A stretch of DNA of 64,000 nucleotides from Bacillus mycoides (GTDB lineage: Bacteria > Bacillota > Bacilli > Bacillales > Bacillaceae_G): positions 3,901,001 through 3,965,000 of the forward strand of contig NZ_CP036132.1 in assembly GCF_018742245.1 (NCBI RefSeq), written 5' to 3'. Shown piece after piece: positions 62,627-64,000 of this stretch (the first letter of the stretch is position 1; every line of letters begins with the position of its first letter). A program made the translations under genes and the position numbers. Below the pieces are notes generated by a model. That model worked only from the letters and a program-made list of their open reading frames with translations, did no database searches and was not told where the DNA came from.

Positions 62627-64000
62627 ATGAATACACTGCTTGTCGGGATTAACATCACAGTCATGCTCATTTTAGTTGGCGTATTGTATTATATGCAACA
62701 TAAGCATGTATCTTTTAATAAACGTGTATTTACTGCTTTAGGAGTCGGAATTATCTTTGGTCTTATATTACAATTTATTTATGAACCTACTTCTAAAGTA
62801 ATTATCGAATCAAATACCTGGTTCGGTTTAATTGGTAACGGTTATGTGAAATTACTTCAAATGATTGTTATGCCACTTATTTTAGTATCTATTATTTCAG
62901 CCTTTACAAAATTACAATTAACGAAAAACCTTGGTAAAATCAGTGGTCTTATTATCGGAATTTTAATTCTTACTACAGGAATTGCCGCAGCTGTCGGTAT
63001 AGCTGCAAGCGCAGGATTTGATGTATCAGCAACAGGATTACAACAAGGTGATGCAGAATCTGCTCGTCTGAAATTAGTAGAAGAAAGATTTACTTCTATT
63101 GAAAAGACAACAATTCCAGACAAATTATTAGAACTGTTGCCTACAAATCCGTTTCTTGATTTAACAGGTGCTCGTCCAACATCAACAATTTCTGTTGTAA
63201 TATTTGCAGCCTTTATCGGTATTGCCTTTATAGGTGTAAAACGAAAATACCCAGAACAAGCGGAGCTATTTAAGAAGATGCTTGATGCTGTGTATGCAAT
63301 CGTAATGCGTATGGTAACATTAATTTTACGTCTTACTCCATACGGCGTATTAGCTCTTATGGCAAAGACAGTTGCTGGTAGCGATATTAACGCTATTTTA
63401 AAACTTGGTAACTTCGTGTTAGCATCTTACGTAGCACTTATCGTAATGTTCGTTATTCACTTATTATTAATCGCACTATCTGGTTTAAATCCAATTCAAT
63501 ATTTGAAAAAAGTGTTCCCTGTATTAACATTTGCATTCACATCTCGCTCTAGTGCTGGTGCGATGCCATTAAATATTGAAGCACAAAAAGAAAAACTTGG
63601 TATTTCTGAAGGAATCGCTAACTTCGCTGCATCCTTTGGGGTATCTATTGGTCAAAACGGTTGCGCAGGTATTTATCCAGCAATGCTTGCTATGATGGTC
63701 GCTCCAACTGTAGGAATTGATCCATTACAACCACAATTTATTTTAACTTTAATCGCTGTCGTTGCTATTAGCTCATTCGGTGTTGCCGGCGTTGGTGGCG
63801 GTGCAACATTCGCAGCTTTAATCGTACTATCTACAATGAACTTACCAATCGGCATTGTCGCTCTTGTTATCTCGGTTGAACCATTAATCGATATGGGTCG
63901 TACGGCTCTTAACGTAAGTGGTTCTATGACAGCAGGTCTTATTTCTAGTAAATGGCTTGGTGAATTAGATCAGGATACGTACAATCAAGATGATGTAAAA
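62627..64000 (+). CDS. tcyP: L-cystine/cation symporter TcyP, C-terminus cut by window edge
   Basis: 458 codons are visible and run off the window; B. subtilis TcyP is about 463 residues, so only the extreme C-terminus is missing. It is a member of the dicarboxylate/amino acid:cation symporter family with eight helices and two re-entrant loops; TFAFTSRSSAGAMPLNIEA is the HP1 loop, GQNGCAGIYPAMLAMM (NGC-type) the TM7 substrate/cation region, and VAGVGGGATFAALIVL the HP2 loop. ATG 62627 follows AGGGGGA. Takes up cystine at the membrane. Confidence 0.93.
   Translation, partial: MNTLLVGINITVMLILVGVLYYMQHKHVSFNKRVFTALGVGIIFGLILQFIYEPTSKVIIESNTWFGLIGNGYVKLLQMIVMPLILVSIISAFTKLQLTKNLGKISGLIIGILILTTGIAAAVGIAASAGFDVSATGLQQGDAESARLKLVEERFTSIEKTTIPDKLLELLPTNPFLDLTGARPTSTISVVIFAAFIGIAFIGVKRKYPEQAELFKKMLDAVYAIVMRMVTLILRLTPYGVLALMAKTVAGSDINAILKLGNFVLASYVALIVMFVIHLLLIALSGLNPIQYLKKVFPVLTFAFTSRSSAGAMPLNIEAQKEKLGISEGIANFAASFGVSIGQNGCAGIYPAMLAMMVAPTVGIDPLQPQFILTLIAVVAISSFGVAGVGGGATFAALIVLSTMNLPIGIVALVISVEPLIDMGRTALNVSGSMTAGLISSKWLGELDQDTYNQDDVK

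Overview
The window is a stretch of Firmicute chromosome that I assign to the Bacillus cereus group. The reasons are the low G+C content, the strong Shine-Dalgarno sites (GGAGG-like) before nearly every gene, the sporulation and competence genes, and a gene order that follows the B. subtilis bkd to comG segment (bkd, spo0A, spoIVB, recN, ahrC, yqxC, dxs, ispA, xse, folD, nusB, yqhY, acc, spoIIIA, efp, yqhT-P, mntR, lipM, yqhL, gcv, yqhH-yqhG, yqzE, aroK, comG). That order is interrupted by genes I associate with the B. cereus group, such as an anthrax-type prolyl-4-hydroxylase beside comG. I cannot tell species within the group from this sequence. Most core genes are on the minus strand; most accessory genes are on the plus strand.

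Layout. 1-4170: start of the branched-chain amino acid/branched fatty acid precursor operon (ptb, then a truncated leucine dehydrogenase gene) behind a sigma-54 promoter, with its activator gene bkdR upstream. 4308-6236: small membrane protein, glycerophosphodiesterase, YycC and a secreted/anchored hypothetical protein. 6486-8859: spo0A and spoIVB. 8978-18398: recN, argR, tlyA, dxs, ispA, xseB, xseA, folD and nusB (DNA repair, arginine control, isoprenoids, C1 metabolism). 18747-21019: asp23-like yqhY with accC and accB. 21753-27274: the eight-gene spoIIIA operon and yqhV. 28368-30994: efp, yqhT peptidase, aroQ, yqhR. 31239-41181 mixes core genes (yqhQ, yqhP, mntR, splB, lipM, yqhL) with accessory ones: a PadR/membrane-protein pair, an orphan proline-rich protein, a lipoprotein, and LacI and TetR regulators. 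41253-42174: an SMR efflux pair under TetR. 42624-46437: a GntR-controlled ABC transporter with four paralogous permeases. 47285-51221: the glycine cleavage operon. 51613-54076: yqhH-yqhG. 55602-61245: yqzE, aroK, prolyl hydroxylase and the complete comG pseudopilus operon. 61451-64000: a cysteine-rich SufR-like regulator, a DUF2626 protein and the cystine transporter gene tcyP, cut by the window end.

Functional themes: sporulation entry and forespore-mother cell signalling (spo0A, spoIVB, spoIIIA, splB); DNA uptake and repair (comG, recN, xse); lipid precursor supply (ptb/bcd, accBC, dxs/ispA); and lipoyl/glycine metabolism (lipM, gcvPA/PB/T). The sequence holds many readable control sites: a sigma-54 promoter with a perfect cre site and a 15-bp inverted repeat, 0A boxes, two PadR operator candidates, paired TetR operators, and a 23-bp GntR palindrome. 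I see no CRISPR array, insertion sequence, prophage, tRNA or rRNA, and nothing that is clearly a new defence or mobile system. The most unusual points are an apparent ATC start codon for spoIIIAD, an in-frame acetyltransferase/membrane-protein fusion with an internal start site, the four-permease ABC operon, and an unrecognised proline-rich protein.
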